DNA from: Schizochytrium sp. CCTCC M209059
Taxonomy: Eukaryota; Sar; Bigyra; Thraustochytrida; Thraustochytriidae
Assembly (NCBI GenBank): GCA_000818945.1
Contig: KN805374.1
Coordinates: forward strand, 846,399-910,398
Direction of reading: 5' to 3'
Length of the DNA: 64,000 nt
Shown here: piece after piece, positions 49,372 through 59,276 of the stretch
Numbering within the stretch: position 1 is the first letter of the stretch
How the letters are laid out: the number at the start of each line of letters is the position of its first letter
Made by a program: the position numbers and the translations under genes
Notes under the pieces: generated by a model
The model's input: only the letters and a program-made list of their open reading frames with translations
The model's database searches: none
Told to the model about the DNA's origin: nothing

Positions 49372-49876
49372 CTTTACCTTGACGAAAAGTCCTCGTATTG
49401 ACTCCCTTGGTTCAATTTGAGCAATTTCTTTGGCTCCTACTGTCACTGGTGATGACTATAATGACTAGGGTTGGTGTCGCTGCTCTTGCTCTTGCTCTTG
49501 CTTCAGCAACAACGGGTTCGCCTTAAGATACACTACGTGTCCTTCGTGGCGACGACAACGACTGTGAGGTTTTATAGCTGCAGCGCTCAAGGCCAGCGTC
49601 CTTTCAAGAGCACCTTTTGTGCTCTAGCGACCGGCGTAGGGGGGCTCTTATGGACCCACGTTCTCACGCTCAGGTCCGCTTCTCTGCCGGCCGCTCGACT
49701 CGACTCTTGAGTTGCAGTTTGTTCGTGAAAAGTAAAGTGGTGTCTCGGGGCTCTTCGTTAAATGGTACAGAAAGCACTTTTGAGGGTCTAGGCCTAGGCC
49801 TAGGCGGTGCGGCAAAGCGGCAATACTTTCGTAAACCTCGCGGACAAAGACGGCGGGCCACTCCTTCGAAGAAGCC
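49372..49876. other. Divergent intergenic region with AGGCCT element
   Basis: About 500 bases between two ATGs on opposite strands. It holds a TTGCTC run (about 49478-49502) and the palindromic AGGCCT repeat at 49788-49805. Confidence 0.55.
49788..49805. promoter_or_regulatory. CTAGGCCTAGGCCTAGG palindromic element
   Basis: Nearly three AGGCCT units ending about 70 bases upstream of the ATG at 49877. The same self-complementary motif lies about 100 bases upstream of the GALC-like ATG. A promoter role is inferred from position. Confidence 0.5.
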
Positions 49877-50935
49877 ATGAACGCGCGCGAGCAGGAGCTC
49901 GAGCAACGTGCCGAGGCCGCGGAGCGGCGAGCTGCACAACTCGAACGCAGAATCACCGAGCTCCGGCGGGAAGCCCTCTTGCCGTGCCAAGTATGTCAGG
50001 ACGCGGGCTCGGACGCGAGCCGCAGGATTAGCGCGGAGCAGTGGGAGCTCCTCGTGGACACCTTGCTCCTGGTGGAGCCCATTTGGGAGCGCAGCAAAGA
50101 AACCAGAGTCGAGTGCATTCGGCCAAATCGCGAGAACCTTGACCTCGATCCCGTGGCACTCGTGAAAAAGAGCTCCGCGCTCATTGCGGAGCTCCAAGAC
50201 AATCTTGAGCGCTGCGAGCGTCTGCGCGAGGCCGCCAACGAGGCAGACTCGTCGCTGTTTTCGCTTTTTCCCTTTAGCGCCGGGACCTTTAAGCGCGCTG
50301 CAACATTTGATCTTGAGCGCATGCAAGCCACACCGGCTCGCCTTTCCACTGCTGACGCGACTCCATCCGCGTCGAGGGCGGAGCCCGCTGAAGATACCTC
50401 ATTGGAGTCTTCTCCTCTTCGACAGCCAAGTGCTTCAAAATTATCGCGGGAGTCATCTCTTCCGTCCTCATTGAGGATGCCGTCTTTGTTGACGTCACGG
50501 CCGCTCAAGTCGGCCTGGTCCTTTTCTGGTACAGGCTTTTTTAGCAGCCGTAGCCTGACGCAAGACATGAAAGAGCAAGGAGGAAGCAGCCGAGGAGAAG
50601 ACAAGGAACGCTACAAAGTGGCAACTGCAAGGGCTTCGCACTTGATGATGGAGATGGCAGCGAGTCTGCTCGATTTACGACTGGAAGTTAATTCATATAT
50701 ACAGGAGCTCGTCGAGCACGCAGCAGCGCGCGACCATGCCTTGACTGTCTCACGAAAAGACGATGCAGTATTGCATCAACAGCAACAGCCGCAACAGCAG
50801 CAGCAGCCGTCGCAACAGCGTCTTGGAGAGTCCGTTTCAAAAAGGCACGATCAAGATCACAATCAGGAGGTACTCATGGATGACTTTTTGAACGAATCTG
50901 AGCTCGAGGCGGACGCAGCCGAAGTAGAACTGTGA
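49877..50935 (+). CDS. Unknown protein with N-terminal coiled coil and Ser/Gln-rich regions
   Basis: A 352-residue protein that I do not recognise. Residues 1-34 form a strong Arg/Glu coiled coil, followed by CQVC (37-40), the only CxxC. Residues about 50-125 are helical. The centre (about 140-220) is Ser/Pro/Ala-rich and likely disordered, with many potential phosphorylation sites such as RESSLPSSLR. A second helical region (about 240-290) is followed by a Gln-rich run of eleven or so Gln with Pro interruptions, encoded by a CAG/CAA tract. The C-terminus is acidic. No membrane segment or targeting signal. The ATG at 49877 opens MNAREQELEQ. The gene converges tightly with the next, 122 bases between stops. 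Confidence 0.7.
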   Translation: MNAREQELEQRAEAAERRAAQLERRITELRREALLPCQVCQDAGSDASRRISAEQWELLVDTLLLVEPIWERSKETRVECIRPNRENLDLDPVALVKKSSALIAELQDNLERCERLREAANEADSSLFSLFPFSAGTFKRAATFDLERMQATPARLSTADATPSASRAEPAEDTSLESSPLRQPSASKLSRESSLPSSLRMPSLLTSRPLKSAWSFSGTGFFSSRSLTQDMKEQGGSSRGEDKERYKVATARASHLMMEMAASLLDLRLEVNSYIQELVEHAAARDHALTVSRKDDAVLHQQQQPQQQQQPSQQRLGESVSKRHDQDHNQEVLMDDFLNESELEADAAEVEL

Positions 50936-51057
50936 CACTTCACAATCCACCCTCTCCGAGGTTGCAATTTGTAGTGGGCGCTTGCACACGCACACGCACA
51001 CGCACACGCGCACACATGGAGGAATGCCCTGCTTTTCGTCTTGGTGCAGCGACAATT

Positions 51058-53019
51058 CTAGTAGCCGTTCAAGTGCTCCTTGACGGCACGTCGGGTTTCT
51101 TTGCCGAGATTGCGGCGTCTCGCTCCTTTTCGCTTTTCAGAATCATATCCCCAAGATGCGTACGAGCCCGTTCCCTTTTTCAGCGTCCGGTGCGAGACAC
51201 TCGCCTTTGAGAGCACGTAACGCACCGTGGAGTCTTCCCCTTGGCGCGCAGGTCCGAGCGAAGCCACGTCTCGTGGCTTGGTAACAGCATGCCTACCATT
51301 GTGGGCGTCGGGCGGCCCAAAGACGGCTACGCGGAGACCTCGCTTGCTCATCTCATTGAGATCATCGGGCACGGTCCAGCGGAGCGCAACGCAGCGGATA
51401 TAGGACTTGGCGTTGGTGTTTGTGGCGCCTTCGAGCGACTGCAAGCGTTCCTCAAAATTGTCGCGTGGGCCCTTGAAGGCCCCGAGCGGAATCCAAGGTG
51501 CACCCGGGTTTGGACGATAGGAAAGTTTGTACTCTGGAAAAAAGAGTTCGTCGTGAGCGTGCGCGTGCTTGTTGTCAAAGACGTGGAACCATTCACCCTT
51601 CCAGCTCTTGTTTGGGTTTTTGCGTCGAAAGTCATTTAGCCAATGGTGATCAGGAAAGGTTGCGAATTGTGGCCGGCGCGCGGCGGTACTCACGGCGCAC
51701 ACAGTAACAGGTTGATCAAAGTGCGCCTCGAGCGAAGTCCCCGCGTTACCGTGAAGTGGGGAAAAGAAGGCGTGCCGTTGGCCCATGCGGCACTTGGCGT
51801 CACGGACACGAATGCCCTGCGCGGTGTGCATGTTGCTTGGGCGCAGTCTAAAGTCCAACTCGCGAAGGCCCACGTCGGGCGCCTCGGCGGGATAGACCCC
51901 CACGGTTTTCACTCGGAACGGATCACCTCGCGAGGTCACGGCATAGACTGTGCGGTTGTGAAGCTCGGACTCGCGCTGCTTGGCAAGCGACGCGTTAATG
52001 TAGTTGTCGTAGACCTCGCCAATGATGGGAAGATCATATGTGATCTGATCGTCGCCAGTCCAGGTCTTGGACCGAACGGGCGGCGCGAGGGCCAGCTTTT
52101 CAAACTTTTGTTCCAAGATCCAGCGCCCCCCCTTTGCTAGGGTCACGGAGGAGCGCAGCTTGGGTGGCGGGCAACCTGCATTGAAGAGAAGAGCATCGAG
52201 AGCGGTGACCACGTTGACGCGAGGCCGATGGATTATCACGACGTCGCTTCCCTCATCAAAATACCCTCTGCTCAGGTGGTCCTTGCGCACGGTACTTTTT
52301 CCGGCCCACGCAGCAAACCGTGGTCGTTGAAAGCGGGGCGCGACGATACGCTCAAAGTCCTGCATGTCGGCTTTGGCCTCGTCGGCACCCATGTCAGGGT
52401 CAACGACATTATATACATACCCGCACGTCGGGCAGCGCGACAGCGCTGTGGCGTATGAGATGGTCGAGACCGTGGACATTACGTCATTCTCCAGCGCAGC
52501 AGCCGATGGCACTGCAGCAGAGGATGGGCCAACAGCGTGATTCCGGCCGCTCACAGCTGTAAAGGCGGACTCACAGTCGTCAGTATTTGTGAGCGCGTGG
52601 CTTGGCGTCATGGTGGAGCTTGCGACAGAGCTCGCCAAGGAAATCACTGATTTCGCGTCACATTGACAGACGACCCAACTGGCTGACGAAGACGTTCTCG
52701 CGCGGGACTGGCACGTGGAGCTGGGGCTGCGCTTGCCGGACTTGCCGCTCTTCATTGTCCCCGCGCTGACCACGGTCCAGGTGTCATCATCGCTGATGAG
52801 GCTTTCGCTCATGATACAAAGTCCTTGAGCTTGCAGCTCGATTCTTCTGACGTTCGCACTAGTGATTGTATTCCCGTAATATTCTTTTCGATGATATGGA
52901 TTTGCCGCTAGCGGGCTTGTAGACAGAGTGCGCGAGAGGACCGGCGACGCGGTTCCCTCCTTGGTCTGCGTGTTGCGTTTTTGATCGTTGCTTTGATAAT
53001 TCGGTTTTGAATACCCCAT
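51058..53019 (-). CDS. Large unknown protein with a CxxC motif
   Basis: A 653-residue protein of unknown function. The first 190 residues are Ser/Thr-rich and probably disordered. A CPTCGYVY motif (about 195-202) sits at the start of the conserved-looking part and could be half a zinc knuckle. The remainder appears globular and basic, with aromatic-rich stretches such as DHHWLNDFRRKNPNKSWKGEWFHVF and FFPEYKLSYRPNPGAPWIPLGAF. It ends in a strongly basic tail (SEKRKGARRRNLGKETRRAVKEHL). No signal peptide or membrane segment. Two starts are possible: ATG at 53019 or ATG at 52812 (MSESLISDDDTW), which would drop a 69-residue leader of low character. I could not place it in any family. Confidence 0.7.
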   Translation of the reverse strand: MGYSKPNYQSNDQKRNTQTKEGTASPVLSRTLSTSPLAANPYHRKEYYGNTITSANVRRIELQAQGLCIMSESLISDDDTWTVVSAGTMKSGKSGKRSPSSTCQSRARTSSSASWVVCQCDAKSVISLASSVASSTMTPSHALTNTDDCESAFTAVSGRNHAVGPSSAAVPSAAALENDVMSTVSTISYATALSRCPTCGYVYNVVDPDMGADEAKADMQDFERIVAPRFQRPRFAAWAGKSTVRKDHLSRGYFDEGSDVVIIHRPRVNVVTALDALLFNAGCPPPKLRSSVTLAKGGRWILEQKFEKLALAPPVRSKTWTGDDQITYDLPIIGEVYDNYINASLAKQRESELHNRTVYAVTSRGDPFRVKTVGVYPAEAPDVGLRELDFRLRPSNMHTAQGIRVRDAKCRMGQRHAFFSPLHGNAGTSLEAHFDQPVTVCAVSTAARRPQFATFPDHHWLNDFRRKNPNKSWKGEWFHVFDNKHAHAHDELFFPEYKLSYRPNPGAPWIPLGAFKGPRDNFEERLQSLEGATNTNAKSYIRCVALRWTVPDDLNEMSKRGLRVAVFGPPDAHNGRHAVTKPRDVASLGPARQGEDSTVRYVLSKASVSHRTLKKGTGSYASWGYDSEKRKGARRRNLGKETRRAVKEHLNGY

Positions 53020-53114
53020 GTAGATTGGTTTTCGCTGCGCTCTTGATCATGCTTGTGGTTGGCCATGGTCGCTACCATGGCTACGGCTTTTTCGCAGTAT
53101 ACTGCTGTTTCCAG

Positions 53115-53150
53115 CTCGAACTTGGACTCGAACTCGAACTCGAACTCGAA
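53115..53150 (+). repeat. (CTCGAA)n hexanucleotide tract
   Basis: Five to six units with one interruption, about 100 bases upstream of the ATG at 53019 (opposite strand). Confidence 0.8.
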
Positions 53151-53680
53151 AGATGAATCTGCAGCTGGCTGGTCGCGCCGCGTGCCCTTCCCGTTCCTGG
53201 TCCAGCGCCAAGGATTTTGACATTTCATTCCTTCCTCTCGCCCTCTCTCTATCTCTCTGTGCTATACGATCGATCACTGGCCACCAGCGAGGCAGCGAAG
53301 ATCTTATCGCCTCACCGTGCGTCGTCGTCCGGACGGTGGCCGCGGCGGCCGCCCGTGCCGCGATCGTGTTGGCGGTTCTGGGGCCAATCTGGATCCCCAC
53401 CGCGAACCAAAGAGTTCCAACGCCAGAACGGCCGCGGAACCTCAGATCTGGGTCGCTAGTGCTCGCTGGAGGGCGGTCCGCGCGCGTGCGCCAGGACTCG
53501 CGCCCGGGGCCGGAGCGGAGATCGCGACGCCGACGTCCCGCCGGCGGTCCTCTCTCGCGCGTCCTCGGAGCCCCTCCGTCTGCGCAAGGCGCCGTGCGCC
53601 GCGGCATGGCTCCGCCGGCCGGGCCCACGAGTCCCTCATCTCCGCTCATCGCCCGGCTCGGCTCGACTCGAGACATCTCA

Positions 53681-53790
53681 TCTCATCCCATCCCATCCCA
53701 TCCCATCTCACGGTCGTCTCCTCTCCTCTCCTCTCCCCTCTCCTCTCGTCGCGTGCCAAGCCAGGCCAGGCCAGGCCAGGCCAGGCCAGG
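53681..53790 (+). repeat. Cluster of three pentanucleotide arrays (CATCC, CTCTC, CCAGG)
   Basis: Three different 5-base repeats in direct succession: 53681-53709, 53717-53747 and 53761-53790, the last with six perfect units. Confidence 0.88.
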
Positions 53791-54015
53791 TCGGCTCCGT
53801 GTGCCGCTCGAGGTCTGGCGCGGCGGCCCCGGCAGGAGGGAGCTTGACTTCATCAGGCGGCGGCAGAATGGAGGCGGCACAAGCAAGGCAAGCAGGCGGC
53901 ACAAGCAGGCGGCACAAGGCACGAAGGCGGGTGGTGAGAGAACGAGCGATGGACGACCAGCTTGAGGGCCGCGGCAAACCCGCAAGCAAGAGCAGCGCCG
54001 GCGAGAAGGAGGGGC

Positions 54016-54056
54016 GGAGCGGAGCGGAGCGGAGCGGAGAGGAGAGGAGAGGAGAG
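54016..54056 (+). repeat. (GGAGC)n(GGAGA)n array at the PTPS-like start
   Basis: Five GGAGC units followed by four GGAGA units, ending four bases before the ATG. It is therefore very likely in the 5' UTR. Confidence 0.88.
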
Positions 54057-54059
54057 AAG

Positions 54060-54947
54060 ATGCCCTTCTTCGAGGTGCACGTGGCGAAGGAAAAGTTCAA
54101 GTTCAACTGCGCGCATTTCATCGCGTTCAAGGTACGTCAGGGCGGGGCCGTGCGGATGGGCGGGCTGAGCGAGCGAGCGAGCGGGGGGGCGAGGGGGAGA
54201 CCGGGGCGGCGAGCGTAGCGAAAAGACGGAGGAACTGACTCGATGCGAGGCGACGTGGCAAACTGGACGGTCTTCTCTCTCTGGTCTCGCGTACACATCA
54301 TGGTGGACGGGCAAATGCAAATGCGAATGCGCGACTTGTCAAAATCGCACGATCACAAAATTGTGGCGCACGAAAAAAAGGGATTCCGAGAGCGCCTGCA
54401 TGGGCACAATTACCAGGTTGGCGTCAGGCTCAGTGGCGACCGTGGCCCCGATGGCTACGTGCTCGACTTTGGCGAGGTCAAGGAGCAGGTGATGCGGATC
54501 TGCAAACTCTGGAACGAGCGCTTCATTTGCCCCGTGAAGAGCGATGTGCTTGACATTGACCTTACGAGCAACGAAGACAACATTACAATCAACTGTGAGG
54601 ATGGGACGCACTTCTCCTTTCCCCGAGATGATTGCCTCTTTCTCCCTATCGTTCACTCATCAGCCGAAGAACTCGCCGAGCATTTCGCTGTTACGCTCGT
54701 TTCAAGCGTCGGCGCAGAGCGCCTGCGCTCGCGCGGCATCAGGGATATCGAAGTTTCCGTCGCCGAGGCGCCTCACCAGGCCGCCATCTTCCGTTGCACA
54801 ATCGAGCATCTGCTGGAGATCGCCAACGGATTAGCTGAAGCAACGCAAACGCAAGTCGAGCGCCCGACCCCAAAGCCATGCACGCATACCAACTGCTGCA
54901 AGACTGCAGCATCTGACGCGCAAAAGCAAGAGCAAGAGCACGCATGA
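54060..54947 (+). CDS. 6-pyruvoyl-tetrahydropterin synthase-like protein, two exons
   Basis: Exons 54060-54131 and 54381-54947 give a 212-residue protein. Exon 1 encodes 24 residues ending NCAHFIAFK, which supplies the first zinc-ligand His (H19). Exon 2 continues in phase 0 with GFRERLHGHNYQV, which supplies the other two His of the HGHN zinc site, then GYVLDFGEVKE, the usual PTPS block. PIVHSSAEELAEHF and VAEAPHQAAIF complete the active site. PTPS-fold enzymes act on dihydroneopterin triphosphate in pterin, folate or queuosine pathways. The cysteine found before HGH in animal PTPS and QueD is not there; Arg and Glu occupy that place, as in the PTPS-III type known from Plasmodium. A C17 in exon 1 is the only nearby cysteine. 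The last 25 residues are Gln/Lys-rich. Confidence 0.85.
54132..54380 (+). other. 249-base phase-0 intron in the PTPS-like gene
   Basis: Donor GTACGT directly after the codon for K24; acceptor AAAAAAAG before GGATTCCGA. It has no pyrimidine tract before the acceptor. The first part contains in-frame stops, and the protein family needs both flanks joined at exactly this place. The only intron demonstrable in the window. Confidence 0.78.
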
Positions 54948-55223
54948 CGGTGGACAACAATCTCAAATTCCGCAGTAAATAGTAGGCTGTTTTTGTAAGA
55001 AAGAGAAGTGACAAAAAGTCAAGAAAGAAAAGGCTCTGCGCTTACATGCACATGACCTTAATAAGTATCTATCTATCCGTCTGTCTTAAATCAGAGCAAG
55101 GGCAGTACCTCATGAGGCTTTTGGTCATCGTCAGCTTCACTTGGCAGTGCTCATCTCTATTTCCACCTTGACCTTGACCTTCATCTCCATCTCCATTTCA
55201 CTTCGCTTGATTTCACCTTGTAT

Positions 55224-58200
55224 TTACTTCTTCTTGCCAGCCTTTCCCTTCTTCTTCTTGGCAGAAGCCTTGATGGCGCGCAGACGCTTCTTCTCCAGCT
55301 GCGCCTGCTCTTCGGCCTGCTGCTGACTAGCACGGCGCTCGTCGACGCAACGCTGCGTGAGCGCCTTAACAGTCTGAGCAGATTCGGTCGTGCGAGGGCT
55401 CTTGGGTCCGTAAAGCGTCTTGAAGATGGTGTATGCGGACCGCTCGAACTCAAGCGACTGCGTCCAGCACTGCAGCCCTGCCATAGCCTGCGCAGAAAGG
55501 TGGCAAAGGAGTGCAATCTGATGCTTGTCGTCACCACAACGGCTCATGGCCTCATTCGCGCAGGCAAAGGCCTTCTCGGCTTCGCCAATCTCGAGGTAAA
55601 TAGTCGCGAGACGCTGATAGATGGCCGAGAGCTGCTGCGCACGCGGACCGGCCATGAGCTCGAAGAGGTATGCAGCGCGACGCAAATGCTCCACAGCGCA
55701 GTCGTACACGTGCTGCATGTGGTAGAGGCTACCCAAAGCAAGGTGCATGGCTGCCACATTATCCGTGTCCCGGGAACCAAGCACCTGGGCGAGCGCGAGC
55801 GCGCGGCGGTGTTGCGAGATGGCGCCACCAATATCCCGAACAATACGCAGAATATCTGAGACGGTCATGATGCACGAGAGCGCGTTGCGATGCACGGGGC
55901 CTTCGATCTGGCAGACCATGTTGAGAGCTTCCATGGAGAGCTGGTAAGCGGTGTGAAGCTCCTGAGGGGCGCCCGCCTTGACCGAGATCCGGCTGCGCGC
56001 CGCTGCAATGCGATCGCGGACCTCCTGCAGACACCACTCCGGACGGGACGTCTTGATGACGGGAATCACGTCGACCATGTCCGTCTCAAAGAACGGTGTT
56101 TCTGCCTCAAACACGTAGTTGCGCGAGGCCACGCGGATGCCGCAGACTTGGCATACGCGGCGCAGGAGAGCAGGCAGGTAGGCGCGCGCCACGGGGGTGT
56201 TTTGGCCCTCCGTGGACCCCGGGGCCGCCACCTCGGACTCGGAGTCCTCCTCCTCTTCCTGCGTCCCCTTGGAAGACGTCTCCGCCGCCTTCTCCTCCTT
56301 GGCCCACCACCAACGCAACTCGTAGCCAAAGTGTTGCTTTACGGAAGCTCGAATTGCCTGACGCAGCTGGCGTGCCCCTGCTGCGAACGAAGAGAAAGAA
56401 GAAGAAGAAGAGCCCGAACCCAAAAGCCAGGCCTCGACCTCTGCAGACGAGGAGCTAGTCTCCTCGTCGGCAGCGTTGCCTTCGCCGAGGTTACCCAGCA
56501 TGGCATTCAAAAGCCGCACAAGCGTGGTGGCAAGCGTTTGGTCCGCGGTCTCCTGCTGAAGCATGACACGACGGAAGATCCATTTGCAGCTGCGAGACAC
56601 CATCTCAATCTCGCAGAGCTCATTCAAGGCCTGCGCCGCAGCAGGAAGCGCGGTGGAGATCTCAGAGCCCTCCTTTGCGGGCAAAAGCTTTGTCGTCTCC
56701 GCCTCGAGCAGACCCTCTGCGATCCGACCAATGTACCGCACGTTAATGCCAAAGTTGTGCATCGTTGTCACGAGGGCTGCGCCATCGCTTGGGGTGAGCG
56801 CCCCGGTCCGGAGCCCGGTGACAAGGCTCGGGAGCTGGGTTTCGACGAGAAATTCAGCAAGCTCGCGCGCATCCGCAAGAACCTGCTCGTCACGGAGCTC
56901 CTTGGGCTGGTGGGCCGTGAACAAGTTGCTGTCGATCTTGGGCAGCTTGGCATCGGGGACCTTTTCGCGTGCATCCCGGATCGCCTGCTCGAGCGCCGAG
57001 GTCGTCTCCGCAGACCAGGGCTCCTCCTCGGTTTGTTTTCCGTGCTCCTTTTCAAAGTCGGCATAAATGGTCTCGGCGGCCTGGCGGCGCAAGACCTCTT
57101 GTGCGCGACGCTTCGTGTCCACGAGCTGCTGGACGAGCTCGGGCCGGATCAAAGCAACATATTGCGTTTCGTCGAGGGGGTTTTCCTCGAGGTCCTTTTC
57201 CTGGTAATGATTGAGATCCAGAGGCGTCGTGCGCGTGACGTCCAGAATGTAGCGGCGGCCGTCAGCGCCGCGCAGACCCTTGGACGTGACCGGGGCAGAG
57301 AGCGTAAGCTCGGCGTCGGCCTCAGCGTCGGCCTCCTCGCCAGTAGGCGAGGGCTTGACGCGACCACCCTCGATGTAGAGGGACTTCATGAGCGAAGTCA
57401 CGTCGTCGGCAATCTCGGCCTTGGCATTGATCTTGGCGCCAAAGTCAATCGAACCGTAAAGCAGCGATTTCGCGTGATCGTTCTGCAGAATGCCGGGCAC
57501 CAAGCTCTGTGCGATAATGCGGTGGCCTTGGAAGTCGACAAGGACCGTGTTGAGCGTGTGCAGGCGGTCGCCAGGTTCTTCGGGCTTGGGATCGTTGAGC
57601 CGCTGGCGCTCGAGCACATAGTTGATGCTCTTAATGGCCTGCAGGTCGTGGTTCGAGCCGCAGTATGTGGCGACAGGGTTCAATGCCGGGTCCAGTTTGC
57701 TCTCGGCATCGATGCCAAAGCCGTGCTCCATGCGTGCGACCGAAAGAAAGACGTTGTTGAAAACGTAGACGTGAGACTCGGGCGCCTCCGACGGATTGAG
57801 CGCGAGGAGCGAGCCCTCGACGAGAGCGACGGCGCCGCGACGGGCGTTATCGGCAAAGTCGTTGTGAAGGGCTTCGAGAAGACGTGCTCGCGCAATGCGC
57901 TGGTCGAGGGACTCGACGGGCATCTCCAAAAGACCTTGGTACTCCTCGTTCCAGTCGCGCGGGTTGCCAACCGTCTCGGCCATGTTGAGCGTATCGTACA
58001 TGACCTGAGAAGCCCGGTTGCGGTCGTGCGGGTGCGGAGTGTCAATCACATCGTTCCACTGACCCTGCGGATGGGGCATGATTGGGGCACGGTTGGCCTC
58101 GGCGTAATAGAGTGGAAGGTTGATGTTGGTCGTGATAGACGTCACGTCCGGCTCAGAGAGGCCCGAGGTGCGCAGCAAGGCTTCGTTGCGTTTTTCTGCG

Positions 58201-59276
58201 CTGGCCAAAAGAGCCTTGTACTGTTGTGAAAATCCAGGCAGCACCGACGCGAGGAGTTCCACAAGAGTAGGGCATGTCGGAGAGTTTTTGGCAATCTCCG
58301 GGTTGAAGACGGTGTCGGTTGAGCTGTTCTGAAAGAAGCCGGCCTTGCAAGCCGTCACGTGCACAACGTTGTCATTGGCGGAGGCGATGCGAAGGTAAAA
58401 GAAGTCGTTGAGAAGGCGTCGGTTCGACGGGACCGGGTTCCAGCCCGAAGGCACGATCTCACGCGCGCACACGGGGTGCGGACGCGTGAGCTCTGCCACG
58501 ACGTCGATGGTACGCACGCCATCGGCATCTTGCTGCTCGCCCGAGTAAAAGCTTTCCAAGTTCACCGGCACTGGGAGAGGGGCATCGGGAATCTTGGCGA
58601 CCGTGGCGAGTGCGTCTTCGTCGCTAAGGGCCTCTTGGCCGTCGTGATCGGCAACAGGGACGGACCCGCTCATGCCCGAAAGGGGTCCCGGCGGATTGCG
58701 GAGGATCTCACGCACATGGTTCACGTGTTCCCAGGCAGTCTTGGACGTGTAGGCATCAGGGACAAGAACGAGATAGTCGCCCTTTGCCAGGGTCTCGCAC
58801 TCTGCCAGGATGGCACTTTCGTCAAGAGGGGTAGTGTCCTGGAACGGGTGGTTTGGCACCTGGCGGGAGGCCTGCTTGCGCTGTCCGTGCTTCTTCTTCT
58901 TGCTGGCATTACCCGAAGATTTCTTTTGCAAGTGCTCTGAGACCTCCTCGGCGGGCACCGTGGCGAGGTGGCAGCTGTTCGAGATGTGGCACAGTTCGGG
59001 GACGTCGCGCAGGAGCTGCTTCAGGTTCACCACGCTCTCCTGCAGACGCACTTGCGGGATCTTCAGCGTGCCCTTGACGCGGCGGCTGCCCAGCTCAAGC
59101 AGGACTAGGGGCGCGTCAAAGATCGCTTCTTGTTCTTCTCCTTCCTCTGTTTCTTGGCCCGCTTGCGCCTGCTCCTGCTCCTGCTCCTGCTCCTTCTCCT
59201 GCGCGGGCGCGGGCGCGCTCGCTTCCTGTGTCTCTGGCATGGTGTCCTCGGTGCCCTTGCTCTCAGCCGTGCTCAT
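55224..59276 (-). CDS. CLUH: Clustered mitochondria protein homolog (CLU/CLUH)
   Basis: A 1350-residue protein of the CLU family, cytosolic RNA-binding proteins that keep mitochondria dispersed by controlling mRNAs of mitochondrial proteins. Residues 1-60 are Glu/Gln/Ala-rich. The CLU N-terminal domain begins near 65 (LVLLELGSRRVKGTLKIPQVRLQESV) and is followed by the CLU central domain, with NPVPSNRRLLNDFFYLRIASAND, RDWNEEYQGLLEMP and NHDLQAIKSINYV. The middle region resembles the eIF3-p135 type segment (GINVRYIGR-like FGINVRYIGRIAEGL). TPR repeats fill about 1120-1290 (LALGSLYHMQHVYDCAVEHLRRAAYL, YQRLATIYLEIGEAEKAFACANEAM). A Lys-rich tail ends it. Start: ATG at 59276 (MSTAESKGTED); the longer frame upstream is repeat-derived. 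Length fits the family. Confidence 0.95.
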   Translation of the reverse strand: MSTAESKGTEDTMPETQEASAPAPAQEKEQEQEQEQAQAGQETEEGEEQEAIFDAPLVLLELGSRRVKGTLKIPQVRLQESVVNLKQLLRDVPELCHISNSCHLATVPAEEVSEHLQKKSSGNASKKKKHGQRKQASRQVPNHPFQDTTPLDESAILAECETLAKGDYLVLVPDAYTSKTAWEHVNHVREILRNPPGPLSGMSGSVPVADHDGQEALSDEDALATVAKIPDAPLPVPVNLESFYSGEQQDADGVRTIDVVAELTRPHPVCAREIVPSGWNPVPSNRRLLNDFFYLRIASANDNVVHVTACKAGFFQNSSTDTVFNPEIAKNSPTCPTLVELLASVLPGFSQQYKALLASAEKRNEALLRTSGLSEPDVTSITTNINLPLYYAEANRAPIMPHPQGQWNDVIDTPHPHDRNRASQVMYDTLNMAETVGNPRDWNEEYQGLLEMPVESLDQRIARARLLEALHNDFADNARRGAVALVEGSLLALNPSEAPESHVYVFNNVFLSVARMEHGFGIDAESKLDPALNPVATYCGSNHDLQAIKSINYVLERQRLNDPKPEEPGDRLHTLNTVLVDFQGHRIIAQSLVPGILQNDHAKSLLYGSIDFGAKINAKAEIADDVTSLMKSLYIEGGRVKPSPTGEEADAEADAELTLSAPVTSKGLRGADGRRYILDVTRTTPLDLNHYQEKDLEENPLDETQYVALIRPELVQQLVDTKRRAQEVLRRQAAETIYADFEKEHGKQTEEEPWSAETTSALEQAIRDAREKVPDAKLPKIDSNLFTAHQPKELRDEQVLADARELAEFLVETQLPSLVTGLRTGALTPSDGAALVTTMHNFGINVRYIGRIAEGLLEAETTKLLPAKEGSEISTALPAAAQALNELCEIEMVSRSCKWIFRRVMLQQETADQTLATTLVRLLNAMLGNLGEGNAADEETSSSSAEVEAWLLGSGSSSSSFSSFAAGARQLRQAIRASVKQHFGYELRWWWAKEEKAAETSSKGTQEEEEDSESEVAAPGSTEGQNTPVARAYLPALLRRVCQVCGIRVASRNYVFEAETPFFETDMVDVIPVIKTSRPEWCLQEVRDRIAAARSRISVKAGAPQELHTAYQLSMEALNMVCQIEGPVHRNALSCIMTVSDILRIVRDIGGAISQHRRALALAQVLGSRDTDNVAAMHLALGSLYHMQHVYDCAVEHLRRAAYLFELMAGPRAQQLSAIYQRLATIYLEIGEAEKAFACANEAMSRCGDDKHQIALLCHLSAQAMAGLQCWTQSLEFERSAYTIFKTLYGPKSPRTTESAQTVKALTQRCVDERRASQQQAEEQAQLEKKRLRAIKASAKKKKGKAGKKK

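Larger units (their letters stand above)
53020..54059. other. Divergent intergenic region packed with short tandem repeats
   Basis: About 1 kb between the unknown gene (-) and the PTPS-like gene (+). It carries (CTCGAA)n (53115-53150), CATCC (53681-53709), CTCTC (53717-53747), CCAGG (53761-53790) and GGAGC/GGAGA (54016-54056) arrays, four of them pentanucleotides within 400 bases. The last array touches the PTPS-like ATG. Confidence 0.7.
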
